A stretch of 64,000 nt of DNA, from positions 1 through 64,000 of the forward strand of contig CAIVKC010000040.1 of NCBI GenBank assembly GCA_903906365.1, written 5' to 3'. Origin of the DNA: an uncultured Bacteroidota bacterium (lineage in GTDB: Bacteria; Bacteroidota; Bacteroidia; Chitinophagales; Chitinophagaceae). The notes under the pieces were generated by a model. The model ran no database searches. It saw only the letters and a list, made by a program, of their open reading frames with translations, and was not told the DNA's origin. The translations under genes were made by a program, and so were the position numbers. Below, one piece after another: positions 15,996-25,210 of this stretch; position 1 is the stretch's first letter; each line of letters starts with the position of its first letter.

Positions 15996-17837
15996 CTATT
16001 TCAATTCAAGCACCCACATGGTTTTGGCAGGTATGATTACCCGGTCGGACAATGCCACCGCATCGCCATTAATCACACTGACAGCCTTGGTAAATCCCTT
16101 GGTCCTTTCCTCAAAATCTTCGAAATGGATGCGGACGTCCTTTTCCCCGGTATTCATGATACACATGATGGTTTGTTTTGCATCGTACCGAAAATAGACA
16201 TAATATCCATCCTCCGGAACATATTGCATCATTTTGCCTGTCTTCAGGGCTGAGGATGTTTTCCTGAAATTGGCCAATACTTTTATCAGCCCCTGCTGGT
16301 TCATTTCCTCCCTGGTGAGCCCCTCTCCGGTAAAGGCATTTTTCTTATCCCCTGGCCAGCCTCCCGGGAAATCCAGCCTGACCCAGCCATCCGGATTGGA
16401 TATTCCCTGCATGAGTACCTCGGTGCCGTAATACATTTGGGGAATGCCCCGTTCGGTCAGCAGCCACTCTATTCCCATTTTGGCCTTGGCAACATCCTGG
16501 TTTACCTGGGAAAAAAAACGGGTCATATCATGGTTGTCCAGGAATATGACATTATTAAGGGGCTCCTGGTAAAGGATGTCATTGCTGAGGGTCTGGTATA
16601 ACTGATCAACTCCCGAGGGACTGGACATAGCAGGCTGAATGCCGTTGAACAGGCATTGGAAATCCGTAATTCCCGTCAGGTTGCTCTTAAACGGGGTGTT
16701 AATGGTATTACGTGTAAAATAAGCTTCATTGACCGTTCCATGTACCCATGCTTCCCCGAACATCGTAATATGGGGATATTCCTCCAGGAGGGCCTGGTTA
16801 CACCTGTTCATAAAAGGCAGGTCCAGGTAAATATAGGTATCGATCCTCCATCCGTCCACACCGAATTCCTCGACCGACCAGATGGCATGCTGTATCAGGA
16901 AATTGGCTACATAGGGATTGGCCTGGTCCAGGTCGGGCATTTCGGTGGTAAACCATCCGTTAACCATTTTTTTGCGGTCGCGATCCGATCCATAGGGATC
17001 GAAAAGGGTCTGGTCCTTATAATTGGGTTTGGTGAAAATGGGCCACTGATGGAACCAGTCTTTGGCCGGGGCATCCTGGAACAGAAAATGATAGAGCCCG
17101 ATATGATTGTAGACGGCATCCTGGATGAGTTTCATTCCACGCCGGTGTAATTCGTCGCTGAGTTTTTTGTAGGCTTCCGGGCCGCCCAGCCTGGGATCAA
17201 TCACATAATGGTTGGTAAAAGCGTATCCGTGTTCGGTCCGGTTGGGCATGTCGTTTTCCAGTACCGGTGTCATCCACAGCGTAGTAACACCCAGGTTCTG
17301 GAGGTAATCCAGGTGGTTGATGATACCCTGCATATCCCCGCCATGACGGGTGAAGATGGAATCCCGGCTCAGCGACTGGTCCTTCATACCGGCCACATGG
17401 TCATTGCTGGTATCTCCATTGCTGAACCGGTCGGGCATGAGCAGGTAAATGAAATCTGCTGAGGTTACTCCCTGGGCAAAGGAAGTGCCATTTCCTTTGC
17501 GCCGCTCCTTCAAGGCCCATTTCACGGATTTTCTGGAGGTATCCTGGATAAAATTGATATCCACGGTGCCCGCTTTGGCTTCCGGGGTGATGGTAATGTC
17601 CACGGCCAGGTATTTCCCGTTTTCGAAGGTATGGGTTCCGTTCACGCGTATGCCTGGATAGCTGATCTTTACCTGACGCTTGGAAAATGTGGCCGTGTCT
17701 CCCCGGACCAGCAGCTGGATATTGTTGTGTTTCATGCCGATCCACCAGTTGGTGGGATAGACATGAATATTGTTTTGGCTAAAGGCACTGCAGGAAATCA
17801 GGATACAAAGCAGGCAGGAAGTGAATCGATTTATCAT
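15996..17837 (-). CDS. Secreted GH13 alpha-amylase / cyclomaltodextrinase (SusA/neopullulanase-like)
   Basis: 613 residues with a signal peptide ending near SCSAFSQ. Residues 22-115 form the cyclomaltodextrinase-type N-terminal beta domain, and then the GH13 barrel begins at FIYLLMPDRFSNGD. Conserved regions are complete: DAVYNH (Asp240, His245), GVDGWRIDTY with nucleophile Asp333, MFGEAWV with acid/base Glu362, and FLDNHDMTR with Asp437. A C-terminal beta domain follows. It cleaves alpha-1,4 bonds of maltodextrins, pullulan or cyclodextrins, probably in the periplasm. The SLC45-like transporter gene lies 21 bases upstream on the same strand, which fits digestion followed by uptake. Confidence 0.93.
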   Translation of the reverse strand: MINRFTSCLLCILISCSAFSQNNIHVYPTNWWIGMKHNNIQLLVRGDTATFSKRQVKISYPGIRVNGTHTFENGKYLAVDITITPEAKAGTVDINFIQDTSRKSVKWALKERRKGNGTSFAQGVTSADFIYLLMPDRFSNGDTSNDHVAGMKDQSLSRDSIFTRHGGDMQGIINHLDYLQNLGVTTLWMTPVLENDMPNRTEHGYAFTNHYVIDPRLGGPEAYKKLSDELHRRGMKLIQDAVYNHIGLYHFLFQDAPAKDWFHQWPIFTKPNYKDQTLFDPYGSDRDRKKMVNGWFTTEMPDLDQANPYVANFLIQHAIWSVEEFGVDGWRIDTYIYLDLPFMNRCNQALLEEYPHITMFGEAWVHGTVNEAYFTRNTINTPFKSNLTGITDFQCLFNGIQPAMSSPSGVDQLYQTLSNDILYQEPLNNVIFLDNHDMTRFFSQVNQDVAKAKMGIEWLLTERGIPQMYYGTEVLMQGISNPDGWVRLDFPGGWPGDKKNAFTGEGLTREEMNQQGLIKVLANFRKTSSALKTGKMMQYVPEDGYYVYFRYDAKQTIMCIMNTGEKDVRIHFEDFEERTKGFTKAVSVINGDAVALSDRVIIPAKTMWVLELK

Positions 17838-17858
17838 ACAATTATTTTTTCAGGTACC

Positions 17859-19214
17859 TTAATGGACGGCCGCCGCTGCAGGCACTTCTGCCGGATCAGA
17901 CTCTTCATGTACGATCAGGTAACAGATGGCTGCAGCCAGTAACATCAGCATGCCGCCTATTTCAACGGCCAAAAGCCTGTTATTATGCAATAAATGGGAC
18001 ATTATCCAGCCAAAAAACAGGGAGGCGATGATTTCCGGAAGCACGATGAAGAAATTGAAGATACCCATGTATATTCCCACCTTGTTTTCCGGAAGGCAAC
18101 CCGAAAGCATGGCATAGGGCATCGACAGGATACTGGCCCAGGCTATTCCAACACAACTCATGGACAAAAACAACAGGTATTTATTGGCTATGAATGAGAT
18201 GGAAATCAGCCCAATGCCACCAATGATCAGGCAAACCGAATGGGTCAGTTTCCGTCCAAGACGGCCGGCAATCAGGGGAATGAACAGGGCAAAAGCAAAT
18301 GTGACCACATTGTAAAAAGACAGGGTGAGATTGGCAAACTCCACCCCCTGGGTATAGACGGCATCCTTTTCACTTAAGGCGCCGAATATATTGCGGGCTA
18401 CTGCCGGAGAATAATAAAACCACATTAAAAAAAGCCCTGGCCAGGTAAAGAATTGCACCACTGCCAGTCTTTTCATGCGGGTGGGCATGTGGAGGATCGA
18501 ATAAAAAATCTCCCTTGCTCCGCCTCCGAACCCCTTGTTGGACTCTTTTACCTTTTCCCTGAACTCAATATCGGAAGGAGGATATTCCTTTGTGGTAAGT
18601 ACGGTGTACAGAACGGCTCCCAAAAATACCGCAGCTCCTATATAAAAGGAATATTCTATGGTCGGTGGTATGGAAGACCCGGCGTTACCCGCCACATGAA
18701 ACCAGTTGCGCATCATCCAGGGCAGCGCGGAGGCAATGCTTGCGCCTACGCCAATCATCAGGCTTTGCATGGCAAATCCGGAAGTTCGCTGTTTGTCATT
18801 GAGTTTGTCGGTTACAAAGGCCCGGAAGGGTTCCATCGAAATATTAATGGACGTATCCATGATCCATAATAATCCCGCGGCCATCCACAAACTGCTGGAG
18901 TTGGGCATGAAAACCAGGGTAATGGTACTGAGGACCGCCCCGATAAAAAAATAGGGCCTCCTTCTGCCGAATACCGGATGCCAGGTGCGGTCGCTCAGGT
19001 AACCAATGATCGGCTGGACAATCAGACCGGTCAGGGGTGCCGCCAGAAACAATAGGGGAATCTGGTCTGGAGAAGCGTGCAGGTATTCGTAGATGGCACT
19101 CATATTGCCCATCTGGAGCGACCAGCCAAACTGGATGCCAAAAAATCCAAAGCTCATATTGAAAATCTGCAAAAAAGACAACCTGGGTTTGGTCTGTTGG
19201 AGGGTGGAAGGCAT
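17859..19214 (-). CDS. MFS sugar transporter, SLC45/sucrose-maltose type
   Basis: 451 residues, about twelve membrane helices. The loop between helices 2 and 3 reads GYLSDRTWHPVFGRRRPYFFIGA, where the RRRP signature marks the SLC45/plant sucrose-transporter branch of the major facilitator superfamily, proton-coupled disaccharide carriers. It forms a two-gene unit with the downstream GH13 amylase (21 bases) and is separated from glgC by a strong terminator. Maltose or short maltodextrin is the likely substrate, inferred from this pairing. Confidence 0.9.
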   Translation of the reverse strand: MPSTLQQTKPRLSFLQIFNMSFGFFGIQFGWSLQMGNMSAIYEYLHASPDQIPLLFLAAPLTGLIVQPIIGYLSDRTWHPVFGRRRPYFFIGAVLSTITLVFMPNSSSLWMAAGLLWIMDTSINISMEPFRAFVTDKLNDKQRTSGFAMQSLMIGVGASIASALPWMMRNWFHVAGNAGSSIPPTIEYSFYIGAAVFLGAVLYTVLTTKEYPPSDIEFREKVKESNKGFGGGAREIFYSILHMPTRMKRLAVVQFFTWPGLFLMWFYYSPAVARNIFGALSEKDAVYTQGVEFANLTLSFYNVVTFAFALFIPLIAGRLGRKLTHSVCLIIGGIGLISISFIANKYLLFLSMSCVGIAWASILSMPYAMLSGCLPENKVGIYMGIFNFFIVLPEIIASLFFGWIMSHLLHNNRLLAVEIGGMLMLLAAAICYLIVHEESDPAEVPAAAAVH

Positions 19215-19262
19215 AGCAATCGGTTAATATATCATGTAAAAATTACACACTTGTAAATGTAC

Positions 19263-19295
19263 ATAAAAAAAATCCCGCATGACACCATGCGGGAT
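19263..19295 (-). terminator. Terminator behind glgC
   Basis: Perfect 10-bp stem ATCCCGCATG/CATGCGGGAT with a 4-nt loop; on the minus strand it is followed by eight T residues. It closes the glgA-glgC unit and separates it from the transporter-amylase unit. Confidence 0.92.
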
Positions 19296-19312
19296 CAGTA
19301 TCGAATAAAAAA

Positions 19313-20587
19313 TTATATAACAAAGCCATTGGGCAGCACGGCCCCTTTTTTGACCACCACAATTCCATCCTTGATGGTATAGAGTGAATGGTCTGCATTT
19401 TCCAGGTGGTTCCCCCCGTTGATGCGCACATCATCGCCAATCCGGCAATTCTTGTCGATGATGGCATTGCGGATATAGCAGCGGTGCCCGATACCGACCG
19501 TAGGCAGTCCGTGGGCATTGGCATGATTGATTTCATCCAGGGTTTCATAGTAATCATTACCCATAAGATAACTGCTTACAATGGTGGTACCGCTGCCGAT
19601 CCTTGTACGAATGCCGATGATGCTGTTTTCGATGCGAGAGGCATTGATGATACAACCTTCGGCAATCAGGGTTTTTTCCAGGGTGGTCCCGCTGATTTTA
19701 GCGGGGGGAAGCATACGGGCCCTGGTATAGATGGCATTCTCGTTGTCAAAGAGGTTGAAATCCGGGATGTCATTGGTCAGCCCGAGGTTGGCTTCAAAGA
19801 AAGAATAGGTATTTCCAATATCCGTCCAGTAACCGTCATACTGGTAACTTACCACCTTGTATTTGTTGATGGACTGCGGGATGATTTCCTTACCAAAATC
19901 TGTAGCTTCCACAAATTCATTCTGGAGCAGGTCTGCCAGAAGCTGGCGGTTGAAAATGTAAATACCCATGGAAGCCAGGTAGTTGCGTCTCAGGGACTGC
20001 ATTTTGGGGCCTGTATCACTGGTCCATTCTGAGAGGACCTCCTTTTTGGGTTTTTCGATGAAGGAGGTTATATAGCCGTCCTTGTCATTTTTCATGATCC
20101 CGAATTCGGGGGCTTCCCGGTCGCCGACCGGAATGGTGGCGATGGAAATATCCGCTCCTTTTGCTTTATGATTTTCCAGCATCTTCATAAAATCCATCTG
20201 GTAAAGCTGGTCACCGGAAAGTATCAGCACATATTTACTCTCAAAAGGACCCAGGTGCCGGAAGCACTGGCGCACGGCATCTGCAGTTCCCTGATACCAG
20301 GTGGGGTTATCGGGTGTCTGCTCCGCGGCAAGGATATCCACGAAGGCGGAACTAAATGCGCTGAAATGGTAGGTGTTCTTAATATGCCTGTTCAGGGAGG
20401 CCGAATTGAATTGTGTCAGCACAAACATCCGGTTAATACCCGAGTTCAGGCAATTGGAAATGGGAATATCCACCAGCCGGTATTTTCCGGCAATCGGCAC
20501 TGCGGGTTTGGAGCGGCTTGCTGTGAGCGGATACAACCTTGATCCTGCGCCGCCTCCCAATATGACTGATAAAATTTCTTTAGACAT
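19313..20587 (-). CDS. glgC: Glucose-1-phosphate adenylyltransferase
   Basis: 424 residues from the ATG at 20587. It makes ADP-glucose from glucose-1-phosphate and ATP, the committed step of bacterial glycogen synthesis. The nucleotidyltransferase core shows ILGGGAGSRLYPLT, then SKPAVPIAGKYRLVDIPISN, GTADAVRQ and FIEKPK. The left-handed beta-helix C-terminal domain follows, with repeated hexapeptides from about residue 300 (GCIINASRIENSIIGIRTRIG). It lies 144 bases behind glgA. The allosteric site cannot be judged from sequence alone. Confidence 0.97.
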   Translation of the reverse strand: MSKEILSVILGGGAGSRLYPLTASRSKPAVPIAGKYRLVDIPISNCLNSGINRMFVLTQFNSASLNRHIKNTYHFSAFSSAFVDILAAEQTPDNPTWYQGTADAVRQCFRHLGPFESKYVLILSGDQLYQMDFMKMLENHKAKGADISIATIPVGDREAPEFGIMKNDKDGYITSFIEKPKKEVLSEWTSDTGPKMQSLRRNYLASMGIYIFNRQLLADLLQNEFVEATDFGKEIIPQSINKYKVVSYQYDGYWTDIGNTYSFFEANLGLTNDIPDFNLFDNENAIYTRARMLPPAKISGTTLEKTLIAEGCIINASRIENSIIGIRTRIGSGTTIVSSYLMGNDYYETLDEINHANAHGLPTVGIGHRCYIRNAIIDKNCRIGDDVRINGGNHLENADHSLYTIKDGIVVVKKGAVLPNGFVI

Positions 20588-20731
20588 ATGCAAGTTTTAT
20601 TTGAGAAGGTTAAGAATTGACTGCTTTGATAAAAACGCCTGCTGAAATTACCTGTTTTTCCTTTGCCATTCTCCGGGTTTTACCCAAAAAAACACAATAA
20701 ATGATTGGCAAACCAGGCCATTCAAATCAGG

Positions 20732-22147
20732 CTACTTTAACTGCTGGTAAAGATCAAGGTAGTGCTGGACACTGGTCTCCCAGCTGAAATCCAGCTCCAT
20801 CATGGTCTGCCTGATCCGTTGGAATGTACTTTCCTGTCCATAAAGCTGCACTGCCCTCCATATCCCCTGGGTGATATCCCCTACGGCCGCATGGTTAAAC
20901 CGTATGCCATATCCATCCGGGTCTCCGTAATCAACCACCGTATCACGCAGGCCACCGGTATTGCGTACCATGGGTACGGTACCGTAGCGCATGGCATACA
21001 TCTGGTTCAGCCCGCAGGGTTCCACCCGGGAAGGCATGAGAATAAAATCCGCCCCTGCATACATGAGATGGCTGAGGCTTTCATTATAACCGATGTATAC
21101 ACTGTAGTCCCGGTTACTGATTCCTTTCATATTATCCAGCTGGGATTCCACTTCGGGAAAACCACTTCCCAGGATCAGGAAATTCATGGTCCGCCCGATA
21201 TGGGTAAATGAATCCACAATGACCTGGGGCAACAGGTCAGCCCCTTTCTCACCTACCAGCCTGCCAATGAAAACAATCAGGGGCTTGTCAATATCCAGGT
21301 CAAAGCGCTCACACAGTATTTGTTTGCTTTTTAGTTTCCCATCCGCAGCATCTGATGGGCCATAGTGGTTTTCAATATATGTATCAGTGGCCGGGTTCCA
21401 TACGGCAGTGTCAATGCCGTTGAGGATTCCGACGCATTTCCCCTTTTCGTATTCAAAGAGCGCTTCCAGCCCGTTGGCGGCCGTCCTCAATTCATCCAGG
21501 TAACTCCAGGAAACGGTAGTAACCTTCCAGGCACATTTGATGGCACTGGCCAGCGGATTGATCGAGTTTTGCCATTCGAGCATACCCCATCCCCAGCTGT
21601 CCCATTCGGGCAGCAGGTGACTTTTGTCCCAGCCCATCCACCCCTGGTACTGCGCATTATGAATGGTCAGCACAGTAGGGATATTTTGAAGGAACCGGTA
21701 TTTATGGCAGTATTTGAGCATGAAGGGGATCAGCCCTGCATGATAATCGTGCACGTGAATGACATCGGGTTGGTGCGACCAGGCAGCGATCCAGTCGACC
21801 ACGGCAATCTGAAAACCCAGAAATCGCTCGGGATCATCGCTGTAACCATATATTTTTTCCCGGTCCAGCAACCCGTAAATATCTACCAGGTAGAGGTCAA
21901 AACCCAGTTTATTGGTCCTTTCCTTTATGACGGTGTAATTAAACCACCAGGAACCCATATGGGTATATCCCTTGTGGACCACATCCCAATCATGCTGCAC
22001 CAGGAAACGGGTCCGGTACATCGGCATGACCACCTTGGCTACATGTCCCAGATCATTCTGATATTTAGGCAAGGCGCCCACTACATCCCCCAACCCTCCT
22101 GCCTTGGCTACCGGATAACATTCAGCAGATACGTGTACTATTTCCAT
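20732..22147 (-). CDS. glgA: Glycogen synthase (GT5)
   Basis: 471 residues, the family's usual length. It transfers glucose from ADP-glucose to the growing alpha-1,4-glucan. The N-terminal KxGGL donor-binding motif is AKAGGLGDVVGALP (near residue 16). The second Rossmann half carries VFIGRLVGEKGADLLPQVI and the C-terminal donor site SRVEPCGLNQMYAMRYGTVPMVRNTGGL. An alpha-glucan branching enzyme and phosphorylase are not in the window. A promoter with good spacing lies just upstream. Confidence 0.96.
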   Translation of the reverse strand: MEIVHVSAECYPVAKAGGLGDVVGALPKYQNDLGHVAKVVMPMYRTRFLVQHDWDVVHKGYTHMGSWWFNYTVIKERTNKLGFDLYLVDIYGLLDREKIYGYSDDPERFLGFQIAVVDWIAAWSHQPDVIHVHDYHAGLIPFMLKYCHKYRFLQNIPTVLTIHNAQYQGWMGWDKSHLLPEWDSWGWGMLEWQNSINPLASAIKCAWKVTTVSWSYLDELRTAANGLEALFEYEKGKCVGILNGIDTAVWNPATDTYIENHYGPSDAADGKLKSKQILCERFDLDIDKPLIVFIGRLVGEKGADLLPQVIVDSFTHIGRTMNFLILGSGFPEVESQLDNMKGISNRDYSVYIGYNESLSHLMYAGADFILMPSRVEPCGLNQMYAMRYGTVPMVRNTGGLRDTVVDYGDPDGYGIRFNHAAVGDITQGIWRAVQLYGQESTFQRIRQTMMELDFSWETSVQHYLDLYQQLK

Positions 22148-22172
22148 GGAAAAATAAATCAGTTTGCCTTAT

Positions 22173-22203
22173 CAAATTAAGCCACTAAACCATATTAAAC
22201 AAA
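22173..22203 (-). promoter_or_regulatory. Candidate glgA promoter
   Basis: On the minus strand a TTTG (22200-22203) is followed after exactly 19 bases by TTAATTTG (22173-22180), which matches TAnnTTTG except at position two. The spacing is that of Bacteroidota primary promoters. The predicted start is about 20 bases before the glgA ATG. Confidence 0.5.
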
Positions 22204-22258
22204 TAAAAATAGGCCTCCCGGGTTATTGTATTGTCAATTTGCCGGACACCCGCTTTGG

Positions 22259-23548
22259 TCATGCTTTACTGGGCAAACCTTTGCGGTGCCCCAGGATGGC
22301 ATAGTATAAAATATAGGCATAACAGGGTAGCAGCAGCACATAGGCCAGCTGGCTGGAGCTGATGCCGGAAAGCCACCCGTAGAGCAGGGGCAGGATGGCT
22401 CCACCGGCAATCCCCATGATCATCAGGGCGGACCCTGTTTTGGTGAAACGGCCCAGCCCCTTGATGGCCAGCGGAAAAATGGCGGGCCACATCAGGGAAT
22501 TGGCCAGTCCGAGGGATGCTATGAACCCGACAGAAATATATTTTGTGGTGAAAATAGCCAGGACCGAAAATACCAGGCCCATAACGGCGCAGATACGCAA
22601 GGCCTTTTGCTGGGAGATATACTTTGGAATGGCCACGATCCCTATTACATATCCGAGCAGCATGCATACAAGGGTAGCCGAAGTAAAGAATTTGGCTTTA
22701 GACATTTCAATCCCCAGGGAATGACCATAGGAGATGATCGTATCGCCAGCCAGCACCTCCACTCCCACGTATAGGAAAATGGCCAAGACACCCAGCATCA
22801 GATGGGGAAACTGGAAAATACTGTTTTTACCCGCTGAAAAATCTACATTTCCGCTGTCCTCCTTGCCCTGGTCTTCAATATCAGGAAGGGCAGAAAAGTA
22901 AACAGCCACTGCCAGTACTACCAGTACCAGGGCGATGATGGTGTAGGGCCCTACCACCCGGGCGGCCAACTCCTGCAGGGTGGCGTCCTTTTGGGAGGGA
23001 TCCATCGTTTTAAGCCTTTCGGTGAGCTGGTCAGCGTCCTTGAGTGCAATATATCCGAATATGAGACTGGCCAGGATGCCAGCAACCTTATTACAAATAC
23101 CCATAATGCTGATTCGGGTAGCAGCGCTTTCAATGGGACCAATGATGGAGATATAGGGGTTAGAGGCCGTTTGCAGCAGGGCCAGACCGGTACCGATAAT
23201 AAAGAGTCCGGTTAAAAACAGGGGATAACTCCTGCTATGGGCAGCGGGGATAAATACCAGGGCTCCTGCTGCCATGATGACCAGACCCAGTGACATTCCC
23301 TTCTTATATCCGGTCCGGTTCAATACCAGGGAGGAAGGGATGGCCATAACCGTATAGGCTATAAAAAAGGCCGTAGCCACAAAATAGGACTCGACGCTGG
23401 TTTTCAGCTCACAGGCCACCCTAAGATAGGGAATCAGCGTCCCGTTGATCCAGGTAATGAACCCGAATATAAAGAAAAGGGCCCCGATGATCAGCATGGG
23501 CATAAACTGTTTTTTTTTCTCTGCGGCAATTGTTTGGGTCATGTTCAT
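22259..23548 (-). CDS. FucP/GluP-family sugar MFS transporter
   Basis: 429 residues, twelve membrane helices. The opening stretch LIIGALFFIFGFITWINGTLIPYLRVACEL is the family hallmark (fucose permease and Brucella GluP glucose/galactose transporter). Proton symport of a hexose is expected. It is divergent from the second transporter of the same family at 23700, with 151 bases between starts, and is followed by glgA on the same strand. Confidence 0.9.
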   Translation of the reverse strand: MNMTQTIAAEKKKQFMPMLIIGALFFIFGFITWINGTLIPYLRVACELKTSVESYFVATAFFIAYTVMAIPSSLVLNRTGYKKGMSLGLVIMAAGALVFIPAAHSRSYPLFLTGLFIIGTGLALLQTASNPYISIIGPIESAATRISIMGICNKVAGILASLIFGYIALKDADQLTERLKTMDPSQKDATLQELAARVVGPYTIIALVLVVLAVAVYFSALPDIEDQGKEDSGNVDFSAGKNSIFQFPHLMLGVLAIFLYVGVEVLAGDTIISYGHSLGIEMSKAKFFTSATLVCMLLGYVIGIVAIPKYISQQKALRICAVMGLVFSVLAIFTTKYISVGFIASLGLANSLMWPAIFPLAIKGLGRFTKTGSALMIMGIAGGAILPLLYGWLSGISSSQLAYVLLLPCYAYILYYAILGHRKGLPSKA

Positions 23549-23699
23549 GAAAGGGAATTAAACTTTTAAAATGATTGCTTTGGTTAAACTGGCGAGGAAA
23601 TAATGGATAAGATATGACTTCCAACCAAAAATGCGTATTCTTTTTTTAATCAAAAAAAAAAGTTACTTTGACGGCTCATTTTAAGACTAACGATTCTTT

Positions 23700-25148
23700 A
23701 TGAACCAACAAACCAAATGGTCGCAATTCGGCACACTGATTACGGTGTTTTTTTTCTGGGGATTTGTGGCAGCCAGCAATGATATCCTCATACCCGTTTT
23801 TAAAAAAGCCTTCAATTTATCGCAGGTACAAAGCCAACTGGTCTCCTTTGCATTCTATGTGGCTTACACGGTTGGTTCAATCATTTATTTTGTTATTTCA
23901 AAATTGGCAGGTGGTGACGTGCTCAATAAGATCGGGTATAAAAACGGGATCGCCGTTGGGCTTCTCATTTCAGCCATCGGCACCCTTCTTTTTTACCCGG
24001 CTGCCAACAGCGGCTCTTTTACCCTGATGATTACAGGACTTTTCGTGGTGGGCCTTGGATTTTCCCTACAGCAGATTGCAGCCAATCCGCTGGCCATTGT
24101 GATTGGCGATCCAAAGACAGGTTCCCAGCGCCTAAGTATGGCGGGTGGTGTCAATAATTTCGGAACCACCATCGGCCCGCTGCTGGTCAGTTTCGCCATT
24201 TTTGGCAGTGTCTCCACAGCTAACACTACTGCCAGCATCGAAAGCGTCAAAATCCCCTACCTTATTTTGGGCGCCTTGTTTTTGCTGGTTGCCGTTTTTT
24301 TCAAGTTTTCATCCATTCCCAATAAAATTGACCTGGAAGGAGTTGCGGCTTCCGAGGCAGAGAGCGACAGCAAGGTACTGCATAAACCTTCCGTTTTCCA
24401 GTATCCCCAGCTTTGGCTGGGCATGATCGGCATCTTCCTGTATGTGGGGGTGGAAGTAGCGACGGCCTCCAACCTTCCTGAATACATGCGCCAGCACCTA
24501 AATACCCCTACCGATAAGGTGGCGCCCTTTGTTTCCCTCTATTGGGCAAGCCTCATGATGGGCCGGTGGACGGCTTCGGTGGGCGCCTTTGACGTAAGTG
24601 CAGGCGCCAAGAAGGTACTCAGTTTCCTGATGCCCTACCTCGCATTCATTGTATTTCTGCTGGCCAATCTCATCGCCAAAAAAGACATAAGCAGTTTCTA
24701 TGTGTACGCCTTTGTGATCGTAGCCATGATCATTGGGGATATATTGAGTAAAGGCAGCCCGGCCAGGATGTTACTCATCTTCTCTTCCATGGGGATTGCT
24801 GCCCTGATAATAGGAATGATGACCAGCGGTATGGTCAGCGTATTTGCCTTTATCAGCGTAGGCCTTTTTTGCAGTACCCTTTGGCCCTGTATCTTCACCC
24901 TGGCAGTGGCTGGTCTTGGCAAACATACCAACCAGGGAAGCAGCCTGCTGATCATGATGATCATGGGCGGCGGTTTTATCAGCATATTACAGGGAGCTGT
25001 AGCCTCGGACCACCTGCTGGGTATACAGCAGAGCTACTGGGTCGGTGTGGCCTGTTTTTTATACCTGGCATTCTATGCCGTTCGTTCAAAGGCCATCTTA
25101 AAATCCCAGGGTATTGATTACGATGTCAAAGTAAGCGGGGGCCATTAA
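23700..25148 (+). CDS. FucP-like sugar MFS transporter
   Basis: 482 residues. The start FFFWGFVAASNDILIPVFKKAFNLSQVQSQLV is a FucP-type first helix and loop. Two halves of six helices are visible, with an acidic linker near residues 215-230. The C-terminal part (GSPARMLLIFSSMGIAALIIG) is longer than in the neighbour at 22259. It lies 62 bases before the ROK kinase, which suggests uptake of a hexose followed by its phosphorylation. Just upstream, GTTACTTTGAC at 23660 resembles the -7 box with one mismatch. Confidence 0.88.
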   Translation: MNQQTKWSQFGTLITVFFFWGFVAASNDILIPVFKKAFNLSQVQSQLVSFAFYVAYTVGSIIYFVISKLAGGDVLNKIGYKNGIAVGLLISAIGTLLFYPAANSGSFTLMITGLFVVGLGFSLQQIAANPLAIVIGDPKTGSQRLSMAGGVNNFGTTIGPLLVSFAIFGSVSTANTTASIESVKIPYLILGALFLLVAVFFKFSSIPNKIDLEGVAASEAESDSKVLHKPSVFQYPQLWLGMIGIFLYVGVEVATASNLPEYMRQHLNTPTDKVAPFVSLYWASLMMGRWTASVGAFDVSAGAKKVLSFLMPYLAFIVFLLANLIAKKDISSFYVYAFVIVAMIIGDILSKGSPARMLLIFSSMGIAALIIGMMTSGMVSVFAFISVGLFCSTLWPCIFTLAVAGLGKHTNQGSSLLIMMIMGGGFISILQGAVASDHLLGIQQSYWVGVACFLYLAFYAVRSKAILKSQGIDYDVKVSGGH

Positions 25149-25210
25149 GCCTCCCTGAGTCACCTGCAGGACAGTCCCTGCGGAAAAAACAAAACCATAA
25201 TTAACCTTTC

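Noticed and set aside
23688-23698. Further copies of AATCGTTA (23688, near 37650) as members of the small-RNA box set
   Set aside because: A box of eight bases is expected about twice by chance in both strands of 64 kb, and these lie by gene starts with no terminator.
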